Shown piece by piece: positions 43,598 through 51,699 of a DNA stretch of 64,000 bases. Numbering within the stretch: the first letter of the stretch is position 1; the number at the start of each line of letters is the position of its first letter. Location of the stretch: positions 77,083-141,082 of the forward strand of contig JBQELO010000009.1 of assembly GCA_052103955.1 (NCBI GenBank), read 5' to 3'. Source of the stretch: Paenalcaligenes sp052103955. GTDB lineage: Bacteria; Pseudomonadota; Gammaproteobacteria; Burkholderiales; Burkholderiaceae_B. Made by a program: the position numbers and the translations under genes. The notes under the pieces were generated by a model. That model did no database searches. It was not told the DNA's origin and was given only the letters and a program-made list of their open reading frames with translations.

Positions 43598-44500
43598 ATG
43601 AATGTTGTACTCCCTGATCCTGCGCTCACCGATATAGACCAACGCTCATTACCCTTATCGTGGGTAGGCATGGAGGGCATTGATTTACCGATCTCATTGT
43701 TTGAGCCTATTTATGCTCGGGGACTCCATGCCCATGTCGATGCAGTCGTTGACCTTCCACTCGGCCATGTGAAAGGGATACATATGTCACGACTGTATCG
43801 GTTGCTCAATGACTTGGCGACTGAGAACGCTCTATCACCTAGACTGTTACGGCGCACCTTACAAGCAATGATTGAGAGTCAACAAGACTGTGGCACACGC
43901 CGTGCACGCTTGCGGCTTGCGTTCAGTCTTCTTATGCAACGCCCTGCTCTCATAACCCCGTCGTTATCTGGCTGGAAGTCTTATCCCGTAGTCATAGAGG
44001 CCACCCTATCCGATGGGGTGTTTCTGTGTAGTGCGCAGGTAGAGGTGGGTTATTCCTCCACTTGCCCTTGTTCTGCCGCGCTGAGTCGACAATTGGTCGA
44101 ACAGGCGTTTTTGCAGGAATTTGGTCAAGAGGTGACGGTCACATCCGACCAGGTGGCTTCTTGGTTACGCCTGCACGCTAGCGCAGGAACTCCACATAGC
44201 CAACGCAGCCGCGCCATCGTTCGGGTAGGAATATCCGAAGCACACAAAACCTTTGGTTTGCTGCCTTTGATTAATCAAGTGGAACACGCTGTCGGTACGC
44301 CGTTGCAAACAGCCGTGAAGCGCGCCGATGAACAGGCTTTTGCTGCCTTGAATGGCCAAAATCTCATGTTTGTAGAGGATGCTGTACGACGGATAAAGGC
44401 CGCACTCGACGATTATCCCGACGCCCATGTCAACGTCCATCATTTAGAAAGCCTGCATCCCCATGATGCCGTTGCTCAGTTTGAAGGAATGCCGCTATGA
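43598..44500 (+). CDS. folE2: GTP cyclohydrolase FolE2 (type IB)
   Basis: A ~300-residue FolE2 that makes dihydroneopterin triphosphate from GTP at the head of folate synthesis. It replaces zinc-dependent FolE when zinc is scarce, since it can use other metals. Marks are LPLSWVGMEGIDLPI near the N-terminus and STCPCSAALS holding the catalytic Cys, with the HxxHxxxVVDLP-like segment ARGLHAHVDAVVDLP. The start at 43598 is preferred; in-frame ATGs at 43568 and 43589 lack support. It overlaps the next gene by 4 bases. Confidence 0.92.
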   Translation: MNVVLPDPALTDIDQRSLPLSWVGMEGIDLPISLFEPIYARGLHAHVDAVVDLPLGHVKGIHMSRLYRLLNDLATENALSPRLLRRTLQAMIESQQDCGTRRARLRLAFSLLMQRPALITPSLSGWKSYPVVIEATLSDGVFLCSAQVEVGYSSTCPCSAALSRQLVEQAFLQEFGQEVTVTSDQVASWLRLHASAGTPHSQRSRAIVRVGISEAHKTFGLLPLINQVEHAVGTPLQTAVKRADEQAFAALNGQNLMFVEDAVRRIKAALDDYPDAHVNVHHLESLHPHDAVAQFEGMPL

Positions 44501-45594
44501 GTACCTCACCAACCTTGATCCCCGTCACGTTACTAACCGGATTCTTGGGAAGTGGCAAAACCACGGCATTGAATCATTTGTTAGCACAGCCTGAACTATC
44601 GGATACCTTGGTCATCATCAACGAATTTGGTGAGATGGCGCTGGACCACTTGTTGGTCGCACACAGCACAGAAAACCTAGTCATGGAAATGAGTAGCGGG
44701 TGCTTGTGCTGCACTATTCGTGGTGATCTTGTTACTACCCTACGCGATATCAGTTGGCGTTTTTCACGTAATGGGCAACGTCAGTTCAAACGTGTCCTGA
44801 TCGAAACGACAGGACTGGCTGATCCTGCCCCTATTGTTCACACGTTGATGACTCACCCTCAGATCGCGTCCCGGTACAGGCTGGATGGGATTGTCGCCAC
44901 GGTTGATATGGTCACGGGTATGCAAACTCTCGACAAATACCACGAGGCTGTGAAACAAGCCGCGATAGCCGATGCGTTACTGTTAACCAAAATCGATCTC
45001 GCCTCCCCCGAGCAACGGGATGCCTTGTTACAGCGGCTCTCTGTCATCAACTCCGCCGCTCCGCGTTGGGACGTGCTTAATGGTGTGATAGAACCCAATA
45101 AGGTGCTGGACCTTGGATTGTTCAGTGCAGATGATAAAGCCCCTGATGTTGAGGGCTGGCTTCGTGCCGAGGCGTACGAACCGCCGACACACGACCACAC
45201 CCACCAGCATGGCCCTGCTCATCATGACCATGACCACGATCACCACCCCGACATCAATCGGCATGATGACCACATACGTGCTTTTTGCTTTAGTGTTGCT
45301 GAGCCCATTTCTGAAGAAATGTTGATGGCTTGGCTGGATCTACTGATGGGGTTCGTGGGTGTCAACATTCTGCGTGTCAAAGCCATTTTGAACGTGGAAG
45401 GTCATGAACACCCGATTGCTGTCCATGGTGTGCAGCATATTTTTCATCCTCCGGTCACGCTGCCCGCCTGGCCCAATGATGATCGCCGCTCTCGCTTGGT
45501 GTTCATCACTAAAGATGTGGGCCAGGATGTCATCGAGCAAACCTTTACGGCGTTGAAACACGCCCTGAGCAGCAATGAAGAGGCTCAACGATGA
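44497..45594 (+). CDS. Second COG0523 GTPase with histidine-rich linker
   Basis: A 365-residue G3E GTPase: Walker A GFLGSGKTT at 15-23, CxCC in SSGCLCCTIRGDL, ETTGLADPAP, and KIDL in place of NKTD. A His/Asp-rich linker at about 230-258 (HDHTHQHGPAHHDHDHDHH) could hold several zinc ions. The CobW C-terminal domain follows. It is distinct from zigA and closer to the YjiA/CobW branch. Client proteins are unknown; its place directly before cysS invites a link. It overlaps folE2 and cysS by 4 bases each. Confidence 0.9.
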   Translation: MSTSPTLIPVTLLTGFLGSGKTTALNHLLAQPELSDTLVIINEFGEMALDHLLVAHSTENLVMEMSSGCLCCTIRGDLVTTLRDISWRFSRNGQRQFKRVLIETTGLADPAPIVHTLMTHPQIASRYRLDGIVATVDMVTGMQTLDKYHEAVKQAAIADALLLTKIDLASPEQRDALLQRLSVINSAAPRWDVLNGVIEPNKVLDLGLFSADDKAPDVEGWLRAEAYEPPTHDHTHQHGPAHHDHDHDHHPDINRHDDHIRAFCFSVAEPISEEMLMAWLDLLMGFVGVNILRVKAILNVEGHEHPIAVHGVQHIFHPPVTLPAWPNDDRRSRLVFITKDVGQDVIEQTFTALKHALSSNEEAQR

Positions 45595-47009
45595 GCCTAA
45601 ATCCTTCTATCCAGCTTTACAACACCCTGCTGCGTCGCAAAGCCCCCTTACAAACAGAGCAGCCTGATAGGGTGACGATGTACGTCTGTGGACCAACGGT
45701 TTATAACTTCGCGCATATTGGCAATGCACGCCCGGCAGTCGTGTTTGACGTCTTGGCCAGGCTACTCAGACACGATTATCCTCACGTGATTTATGCCCGT
45801 AACTTTACGGATGTTGATGACAAGATCAATGCGGCCGCAGCAGAGCAAGGCGTGCCGATTGAGGTCATTACTAACCGGTACATTGCTGCCTACCATGAGG
45901 ATATGCAAGCCTTAGGGGTGTTAAGCCCCAATGTGGAGCCTCGTGTCACTGATCACATCCCCGCCATTGTTGATCTCATCAGCACCTTGATTGAGCGTGG
46001 CCATGCGTATGTCGCGCAGGATCACGTCCTGTTTCATGTACCTTCTTATCCGGCATATGGTCAACTATCCGGCAGACGCACAGAAGATATGTTGGTAGGT
46101 GCTCGTATTGAAGTGGCTCCTTACAAGCAAGACCCGATGGACTTTGTGCTTTGGAAGCCCTCTATCCCTGAACAACCGGGATGGGAAAGTCCGTGGGGTC
46201 GTGGCCGTCCAGGTTGGCATGTTGAATGTACCGCCATGATTGCCCAGCACCTGGGCCACACGATTGATATTCATGGTGGTGGGCAGGACTTGATTTTTCC
46301 TCATCACGAAAATGAAATTGCCCAGGGTACCTGTGCACACGGTGAACAGTACTGCCGCACTTGGGTTCATAACAGTTTTGTGACAGTTGATGGGCTGAAG
46401 ATGTCTAAATCACTGGGTAATGTGCTGTTGGTTCGGGATTTGCTTGCACAAGGTACTGGTGAAGCGATACGACTCGCATTGCTGTCGACACATTACCGCC
46501 GCCCTTTGGATTGGACGAATCAACGGCTTGAGGCTGCCAAACAAACGTTAATGCGCTTTTACTCCAGTTTACTCAAAGCCAAGAACGTCATCGGAGTGTG
46601 TCATGCAGAACCGGACCCCGATTTCCTCACCATGCTACGTAATGATCTGAACGTGCCGGCCGCCTTAACGCGCCTGCATATGTTGCGCACCCAACTTGAT
46701 GAGGCGCACACCGAGTCTGAGCGTGCTCATGCGAAGTCACGTTTACTGGCCTCGGGGAAATTATTAGGCCTACTCCAAGCCCTCCCTGCTCGTGCGTTAG
46801 AAGCCCTTGCTCCGATCGCACCAGCAGACGATAAAGCCCAACTAGAAAGAGCTTATACCTTGCTAAATGAGCGCGAACAAGCGCGTGAGCGACGAGATTT
46901 CACACAGGCCGATCAACTCCGAGACACCTTGAAAACGCTGGGCTATCACGTCGAAGACGGGCCGACCGGCCCAACCTTGCAGCCAATCCTCGTGGAGTCA
47001 TGCTCATGA
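45591..47009 (+). CDS. cysS: Cysteinyl-tRNA synthetase (Zur-operon copy)
   Basis: A 472-residue class I synthetase. HIGH is GNAR-preceded as FAHIGNARP; the KMSKS loop is LKMSKSLGNV. Zinc ligands of the family appear kept: Cys33 in YVCGPTVY, Cys in GWHVECTAM, and His/Glu in FPHHENEIAQ. Duplicate cysS genes in Zur regulons have been described; usually the rationale is a zinc-sparing copy, which is not obvious here. ATGA overlaps with both neighbours show tight coupling. The main chromosomal cysS would be elsewhere. Confidence 0.95.
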   Translation: MSLNPSIQLYNTLLRRKAPLQTEQPDRVTMYVCGPTVYNFAHIGNARPAVVFDVLARLLRHDYPHVIYARNFTDVDDKINAAAAEQGVPIEVITNRYIAAYHEDMQALGVLSPNVEPRVTDHIPAIVDLISTLIERGHAYVAQDHVLFHVPSYPAYGQLSGRRTEDMLVGARIEVAPYKQDPMDFVLWKPSIPEQPGWESPWGRGRPGWHVECTAMIAQHLGHTIDIHGGGQDLIFPHHENEIAQGTCAHGEQYCRTWVHNSFVTVDGLKMSKSLGNVLLVRDLLAQGTGEAIRLALLSTHYRRPLDWTNQRLEAAKQTLMRFYSSLLKAKNVIGVCHAEPDPDFLTMLRNDLNVPAALTRLHMLRTQLDEAHTESERAHAKSRLLASGKLLGLLQALPARALEALAPIAPADDKAQLERAYTLLNEREQARERRDFTQADQLRDTLKTLGYHVEDGPTGPTLQPILVESCS

Positions 47010-47281
47010 AAGCGCTCTTAACCGCTTGCCTGGTAGGACTCGTACGCGGCTACCAGCTTTTGATCAGTCCTTTACTGGGGCCTCGTTGCCGCTTTTATCC
47101 GACTTGCTCCCACTATGCTATTGAGGCACTGCGTACGCACGGTCCTATCAAAGGAGGCTGGTTAACGATTAAGCGAGTTGGCCGGTGCCATCCGTGGCAT
47201 CCCGGCGGCCATAATCCTGTACCGCCCGCTGTCGGAAGCGAAGAAAAAGAAACACATCATGGAGGAGATCATCGTGCATGA
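47006..47281 (+). CDS. yidD: Membrane-insertion factor YidD (extra copy)
   Basis: A 91-residue YidD-family protein: amphipathic N-terminus, LISPLLGPRCRFYPTCSHYA with the conserved Cys pair, then GGWLTIKRVGRCHPWHPGG. YidD assists YidC-dependent membrane insertion and normally lies between rnpA and yidC. A copy in a zinc operon is unusual. Start ATG at 47006 overlaps the cysS stop (ATGA); the ATG at 47000 is an alternative. Confidence 0.9.
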   Translation: MKALLTACLVGLVRGYQLLISPLLGPRCRFYPTCSHYAIEALRTHGPIKGGWLTIKRVGRCHPWHPGGHNPVPPAVGSEEKETHHGGDHRA

Positions 47282-47744
47282 CATTTCAACGCAAACTCAA
47301 GCGTCAATAACGGACGTCGAGCAGTCCATCATTGAGAGCTTCCAATGTTTGGGCAATTGGATGGCACGCTATGAATACCTGATCGACTTAGGACGATCAA
47401 TGCCTGCGTTACCCGCTCAGCTGCGCAGTGAGGAAAACCGCCTACATGGCTGCCAGGCACAAGTGTGGCTCGTTTCAAACCAAGTAGGAGATCGCTTGTT
47501 CTTCCAGGCAAGCAGTGATTCGGCCATTGTGACTGGGTTGCTCGCACTTTTGCTCAAAGTCTATTCTGGGCGTTTACCCAATGAAATTCTCGCCAATCCC
47601 CCCGATTTTCTGCGTGCTATTGAGTTGGACCAGCACCTATCACCTCATCGGGCCAATGGTTTATTTCATATGATCACGCGTATTCGGTCAGACGCTCAAC
47701 ATGCATTGCAAACAGGCGAATCGGAGGGAAATCATGATTCGTAA
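47274..47744 (+). CDS. SufE-family sulfur-acceptor protein
   Basis: A ~156-residue SufE-like protein, which takes persulfide sulfur from a SufS-type cysteine desulfurase. The active Cys lies in LHGCQAQVWLVS, the preceding helix has RYEYLIDLGRSMPALP, and LSPHRANGL matches the E. coli LTPSRSQGL segment. The GTG at 47274 is chosen because GGAGGAG sits 6 bases upstream; ATG 47259 is possible. It overlaps yidD by 8 bases and the carbonic anhydrase gene by 11. No sufS lies nearby, so it must use a chromosomal desulfurase. Confidence 0.87.
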   Translation: MHDISTQTQASITDVEQSIIESFQCLGNWMARYEYLIDLGRSMPALPAQLRSEENRLHGCQAQVWLVSNQVGDRLFFQASSDSAIVTGLLALLLKVYSGRLPNEILANPPDFLRAIELDQHLSPHRANGLFHMITRIRSDAQHALQTGESEGNHDS

Positions 47745-48294
47745 AAATCCCCGCGGTGACCTACCACAGATCCATTCCAGTGCTTTTGTTGACCCCACTG
47801 CCATTTTGTGTGGCCGCATTATCGTCGAAGAAAATGTGTTTATCGGCCCTTATGCTGTTATCCGTGCAGACGAAATGGACGTGAACGGCGATATTGCACC
47901 CATTGTGATTGGTGCCCATTCCAATATTCAAGATGGCGTGGTGATTCATTCTAAATCAGGTGCCAGTGTGCGTATAGGACAGCGTACTTCTATTGCCCAC
48001 CGAGCCATCGTCCACGGGCCATGCGACATCGGCAACGGTGTATTTATTGGCTTTAACAGCGTGCTTTTCAACTGTTCGGTCGCCGAGGGCTGCGTAGTGC
48101 GATACAACGCAGTCGTTGACGGCGTTCACTTACCGGCTGGGTTCTACGTGCCCTCGACAGAACGCATCGGACCAGACACAGACCTTTCCACCTTGCCACC
48201 TGTTTCAACAGATGCCAGCGAATTCTCTGAAGATGTCGCGCGCACAAATAACGGTCTGATTCTGGGATACAAAGCCATCCAGAATGAATTTTAA
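47734..48294 (+). CDS. Gamma-class carbonic anhydrase-like protein (CamH type)
   Basis: A 186-residue left-handed beta-helix protein built from hexapeptide repeats (IVIGAHSNIQDGVVIHSK, VRIGQRTSIAHRAIVHG). The three metal-ligand His of the gamma-CA family are in VVIH, SIAH and IVHG. Gamma-CAs can use iron or cobalt, so this is a common Zur-regulated substitute for zinc beta-CAs. GGAGGG precedes the ATG, inside the end of the sufE-like gene. Confidence 0.9.
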   Translation: MIRKNPRGDLPQIHSSAFVDPTAILCGRIIVEENVFIGPYAVIRADEMDVNGDIAPIVIGAHSNIQDGVVIHSKSGASVRIGQRTSIAHRAIVHGPCDIGNGVFIGFNSVLFNCSVAEGCVVRYNAVVDGVHLPAGFYVPSTERIGPDTDLSTLPPVSTDASEFSEDVARTNNGLILGYKAIQNEF

Positions 48295-48309
48295 GTCAAG
48301 GAGTTCTCA

Positions 48310-49677
48310 ATGGTAATGCAAGATCGAGCATTCTTGGCCTCTTACCGAAAACATGCCGAACTGTTGGTTTGTGGTGGTACGGTCGTGACACCCAACGGGA
48401 TGGAGAAAACAGATATTGCTTGTGCGGAAGGTCGCATTATTGCGCTCGGTGATTTACGCATGAGCTGGAGCGCCGATCACGTACTGGATGTCACCGGCTT
48501 GCATGTGCTGCCTGGTGTCATAGACAGTCAAGTGCATTTTCGTGAGCCAGGTCTGCGACACAAAGAGAATCTTGAGGCAGGCACGCGTGGCGCAGTACTC
48601 GGTGGCGTCACGACTATTTTCGAGATGCCCAACACTCAGCCCTTAACCCTATCTTTTGCCGATTTACAAGGCAAGCTAGACGCGGCCAACGGCAGAGCTT
48701 GGTGCGATTATGCCTTCTACATTGGTGGCTCGACCGTCAATGCGGAAGCCCTCGCTGACCTGGAAACCCTTCCTGGTTGCGCAGGAATTAAGGTTTTTAT
48801 GGGCAGTTCATTTGGAGACCTGCTGGCGGATGAGGATGAGGTGTTACGACGCATCCTGCGTTCAGGACGACGTCGTATTGCCATACACGCCGAAGATGAG
48901 GCTAGGTTGCGTGAGCGTAGATCCATCGTCGAGCAAAGTGGCGATGTAGTGCAACATCCCGTTTGGCGAGATATGGACAGTGCGTTAATAGCGACGCGCC
49001 GTATTGTCCGCCTAGCCGAACAAGTCAATCGACGACTGCATATTTTGCATGTGTCTACTGCCGAGGAAATGTTGTTCCTGGCAGGCCATAAGCGTCGTGT
49101 GAGCGTTGAGGTCACCCCACATCACCTGACTCTGCATGCCCCTGAGTGTTATCACCGCTTGGGAACACTGGCACAAATGAATCCTCCCATACGCAATGAG
49201 CGTCACCAGGCAGCGCTATGGCAAGCGATACGGGAGGGTGTCGTGGATGTGATCGGCAGCGACCATGCTCCTCATACCTTGCTGGAAAAAGCAAAGCCGT
49301 ACCCCGACTCTCCAAGTGGCATGACTGGAGTTCAAACCCTCTTGCCCATCATGCTGGACCATGTGCAGGCTGGTCGTTTGAGCTTGCAACGCCTGGTGGA
49401 TCTCACCAGTACAGGCCCGAGCCGAATCTTTGGTATTGAAGGCAAAGGGCGACTGGCGGTCGGGTTTGATGCTGATCTGAGCATCGTGGATCTCCAGGCA
49501 CGCCGAACTATTCATAACGACTGGATTGCCAGCGTTTCTGGTTGGTCACCCTATGACGGCCTGTCTGTGACGGGCTGGCCTATTCACACCATTGTTCGGG
49601 GGCATTGCGTAGTGCTCGACGAAACCCTAACCGGTCGACCACTCGGCACAGCGGCACGGTTCTTGGAATCAAGCTAA
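48310..49677 (+). CDS. Dihydroorotase-like amidohydrolase (Zur-linked PyrC paralog)
   Basis: A 455-residue cyclic amidohydrolase. After a beta-sandwich start (LLVCGGTVVTPNG) comes DSQVHFREPGLRHKENLEAGT, so the first His of the HxH pair is Gln, a variant seen in one dihydroorotase branch. Further ligands are IHAEDE, LHILHVST and GSDHAPH. The Lys in GIKVFMGSS is the likely carboxylated bridge. Dihydroorotase closes carbamoyl-aspartate in pyrimidine synthesis; paralogs of this kind are known Zur targets (as in Pseudomonas). It follows the carbonic anhydrase by 15 bases. Confidence 0.88.
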   Translation: MVMQDRAFLASYRKHAELLVCGGTVVTPNGMEKTDIACAEGRIIALGDLRMSWSADHVLDVTGLHVLPGVIDSQVHFREPGLRHKENLEAGTRGAVLGGVTTIFEMPNTQPLTLSFADLQGKLDAANGRAWCDYAFYIGGSTVNAEALADLETLPGCAGIKVFMGSSFGDLLADEDEVLRRILRSGRRRIAIHAEDEARLRERRSIVEQSGDVVQHPVWRDMDSALIATRRIVRLAEQVNRRLHILHVSTAEEMLFLAGHKRRVSVEVTPHHLTLHAPECYHRLGTLAQMNPPIRNERHQAALWQAIREGVVDVIGSDHAPHTLLEKAKPYPDSPSGMTGVQTLLPIMLDHVQAGRLSLQRLVDLTSTGPSRIFGIEGKGRLAVGFDADLSIVDLQARRTIHNDWIASVSGWSPYDGLSVTGWPIHTIVRGHCVVLDETLTGRPLGTAARFLESS

Positions 49678-49699
49678 TCAACGCAACAAGGAGAGGATG

Positions 49700-50167
49700 A
49701 TGAAAGACTCGACCGAGTTAAAAGCATATGGACTGCGGGTGACCGTGCCACGTGTACAGATCCTTGAGATTTTTCAGGATTCCTCTGTGCGGCACTTGAC
49801 TGCAGATGACGTTTACCGTCAGCTAATCAAGCAAGGCAGCGAAATCGGGTTAGCCACCGTATACCGTGTTTTATTGCAATTACAACGAGCCGGACTGCTG
49901 AAGCAGGTGCATATCGAGCCAGAGCGAGCTCTCTATGAGCTCAATGATGGCTTACACCACGACCATTTAGTTTGCACACTCTGCGGACGGGTTCACGAGT
50001 TCCGGGACGCAGGGATTGAGCAACGCCAAAAGACAATCGCAAAAGCGCTTGGCTTTGAGGTGATGGAGCACGTACATGTGCTCTATGGACGTTGCCGCAA
50101 CCCTGATTGTGAGCATCGCCCCACTCTAACGTCCTCCAACTTCACAAGGAATAAAAATGAGTACTGA
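49700..50167 (+). CDS. Fur-family regulator (full-length Fur-like paralog)
   Basis: A 155-residue Fur-type repressor. HTH region is GLRVTVPRVQILEIFQDS and GLATVYRVLLQLQRAGLL. The metal-sensing GLHHDHLVCTLCGRVHEF and a C-terminal CRNPDC pair match true Fur, unlike the operon's Zur. Having both sensors in one operon could link zinc starvation to iron control. An AAGGAGAGG site precedes a double ATG (49697/49700). It overlaps hisI by 11 bases. Confidence 0.88.
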   Translation: MKDSTELKAYGLRVTVPRVQILEIFQDSSVRHLTADDVYRQLIKQGSEIGLATVYRVLLQLQRAGLLKQVHIEPERALYELNDGLHHDHLVCTLCGRVHEFRDAGIEQRQKTIAKALGFEVMEHVHVLYGRCRNPDCEHRPTLTSSNFTRNKNEY

Positions 50168-50675
50168 TCCTAATTCCTCCCAGAACAAGGAGACTGGCCA
50201 AGCGCTAGCTCTCAATCCTCGAACCTCTATCGAGCAGGTCGAAGAAGGTACCGAGTTGGCACCTAAGTTTGATGCCCAGGGGCTGATCGCCTGCATTACG
50301 ACCGATGCACAAAGCGAAGAGGTTTTGATGCTCGGCTATATGAATCGGGAGGCGCTGGAAGAAACAATACGGACTGGCGAAGCACACTATTGGAGTCGCT
50401 CTCGCCAAACGCTCTGGCATAAAGGAGCGACAAGCGGGTTAGTTCAAATCGTGGAAGAAATGCGCATTGACGATGACCAGGATGCCGTGTGGCTACGGGT
50501 ACGAGTGGCCGGCTCTGGCGCCAGTTGTCACGTGGGCTATCACTCGTGTTTTTATCGGCAAGTGCCTGTCGGAGCACAACGCACCCCGGATCAAGCATTG
50601 ATATTTGTTGAGTCAGAGAAAACCTTTGACCCCAAAGTGGTATATGGGAATGCGCCTAATCCGACTATTCTTTAA
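50157..50675 (+). CDS. hisI: Phosphoribosyl-AMP cyclohydrolase HisI (Zur-operon copy)
   Basis: A 172-residue HisI for the third step of histidine synthesis. VLMLGYMNREALEETIRTGEAHYWSRSR and LWHKGATSG precede the metal site ASCHVGYHSCFYR with the two Cys ligands. The first ~35 residues are an added polar segment. HisI is a zinc enzyme; an extra copy in zinc-starvation operons is known. Zinc ligands remain, so it may have altered affinity or simply raise dosage. Confidence 0.92.
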   Translation: MSTDPNSSQNKETGQALALNPRTSIEQVEEGTELAPKFDAQGLIACITTDAQSEEVLMLGYMNREALEETIRTGEAHYWSRSRQTLWHKGATSGLVQIVEEMRIDDDQDAVWLRVRVAGSGASCHVGYHSCFYRQVPVGAQRTPDQALIFVESEKTFDPKVVYGNAPNPTIL

Positions 50676-50723
50676 TGTTGTACCTCGTTAAGCAATGAGA
50701 TCAATCAGGAAGTGGAAACAATC

Positions 50724-50969
50724 ATGTTAATGAAAAGGAAAGCGTTTATGCGAAATTCAATAGCCATATCCGTCGTGGCGATCTTGATGGCAGGTTGTGG
50801 AGATAAAGTTAGAACCGTGGACTACTATGTCGAGCACGACGATGAGCGTCAAACCAAACTGGCAGAGTGTACGAACGACGCCGCGAAAGCCCAGTCCGAT
50901 GCGAACTGCAAGAACGTCATTGCCGCTGAGTTAAAACTCAGTGCGGGTGCAATACGGATGATTCAGTGA
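50724..50969 (+). CDS. EexN-family lipoprotein
   Basis: A ~81-residue lipoprotein. The signal peptide MRNSIAISVVAILMAGC carries the lipobox. The mature part (KVRTVDYYVEHDDERQTKLAEC, then SDANCKNVIAAE) matches EexN, the entry-exclusion family of conjugative plasmids, in which the inner-membrane or outer lipoprotein hinders redundant mating. Several ATGs are possible (50724, 50730, 50748). It has no conjugation partners here. Confidence 0.82.
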   Translation: MLMKRKAFMRNSIAISVVAILMAGCGDKVRTVDYYVEHDDERQTKLAECTNDAAKAQSDANCKNVIAAELKLSAGAIRMIQ

Positions 50970-51029
50970 TGTTATTAAATCGAGTTTGATTTCTTTACTT
51001 TAAAACACCTTGAACATGGAGAGAAGTAG

Positions 51030-51404
51030 ATGCACCCGTTACTGAGAAAGACGTTTGGGGGATTAACACCCAGCTACTATATTCGGAATTTCATTTTTGG
51101 CATGATCTTCCTTGTCATGATGATCGTAATGATGGTGAACAGCCCCAAGGAAAGTATGTCGTTTGGGATCATTGTGTTCGCTGTAATTAATACGCTTTTG
51201 TATCCTTACGCACGTTTCGTCTACGAAAGCGTGGTCGGATTTGTGATGGGAGAAAACGTATTCTTTGTTAATGCGATGATGATGCTCATCGTGAAATTTA
51301 CGACAATGGCCGTGTGCTGGAGCATGGCTATATTTATTGCACCTTTAGGCCTTCTCTATTTATATTTTCATCACAGCCGTTCTGAATCACGATCCGCCGA
51401 ATAA
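51030..51404 (+). CDS. Unknown multi-helix membrane protein
   Basis: Not recognised. The 124 residues form about three to four membrane helices (FGMIFLVMMIVMMV, FGIIVFAVINTLLYPY, MMMLIVKFTTMAVCWSMAIF, APLGLLYLYF) with a polar Ser/Arg tail. The GGAGAG site and adjacency to the EexN-type gene suggest they share a plasmid/ICE origin, similar to small membrane proteins beside eexN in IncP/mating loci. Confidence 0.7.
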   Translation: MHPLLRKTFGGLTPSYYIRNFIFGMIFLVMMIVMMVNSPKESMSFGIIVFAVINTLLYPYARFVYESVVGFVMGENVFFVNAMMMLIVKFTTMAVCWSMAIFIAPLGLLYLYFHHSRSESRSAE

Positions 51405-51430
51405 TAATAATAACTACAATGTATACTAAT

Positions 51431-51469
51431 TAAGATTTAACCTGCCACATATTGGCAGGTTAAATCTTA
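51431..51469. terminator. 17-bp perfect inverted repeat, transcription end
   Basis: TAAGATTTAACCTGCCA and its exact complement flank CATAT. The AT-rich outer stem gives T-rich flanks on both strands. It sits 27 bases after the membrane protein and closes the zinc/EexN block before Gabija. Confidence 0.65.
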
Positions 51470-51699
51470 GAACACTTGCTTTCGGGCATTAACAGAAGCT
51501 TGCTTGACTGATTAAAGTATGTGACAAAAGGACTTAACCTTTCAGGCGTACATCATCAATAAATGACTGTGGTGAGCAGGTATTTCATCCCTTCAAATGG
51601 ATGAGACTCCTATGCCAAAGTATCTGCCCTTAAAATCCAAATTCTCAGAGTTAGCAAGCCTCTTCTATTTAATAATTGATGCCAACGTTGGGGGGAAAA

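Noticed and set aside
44165..45273. Minus-strand frames opposite the His-rich GTPase, with Met/Val-rich text
   Set aside because: They arise from reading the CAT/CAC histidine codons in reverse (ATG/GTG); no independent support.
51676..51699. gajA start at TTG 51676 or ATG 51679
   Set aside because: OLD proteins normally begin just before the first beta strand (RIEKVKVEGF), and a purine-rich site sits directly upstream of the ATG at 51700.
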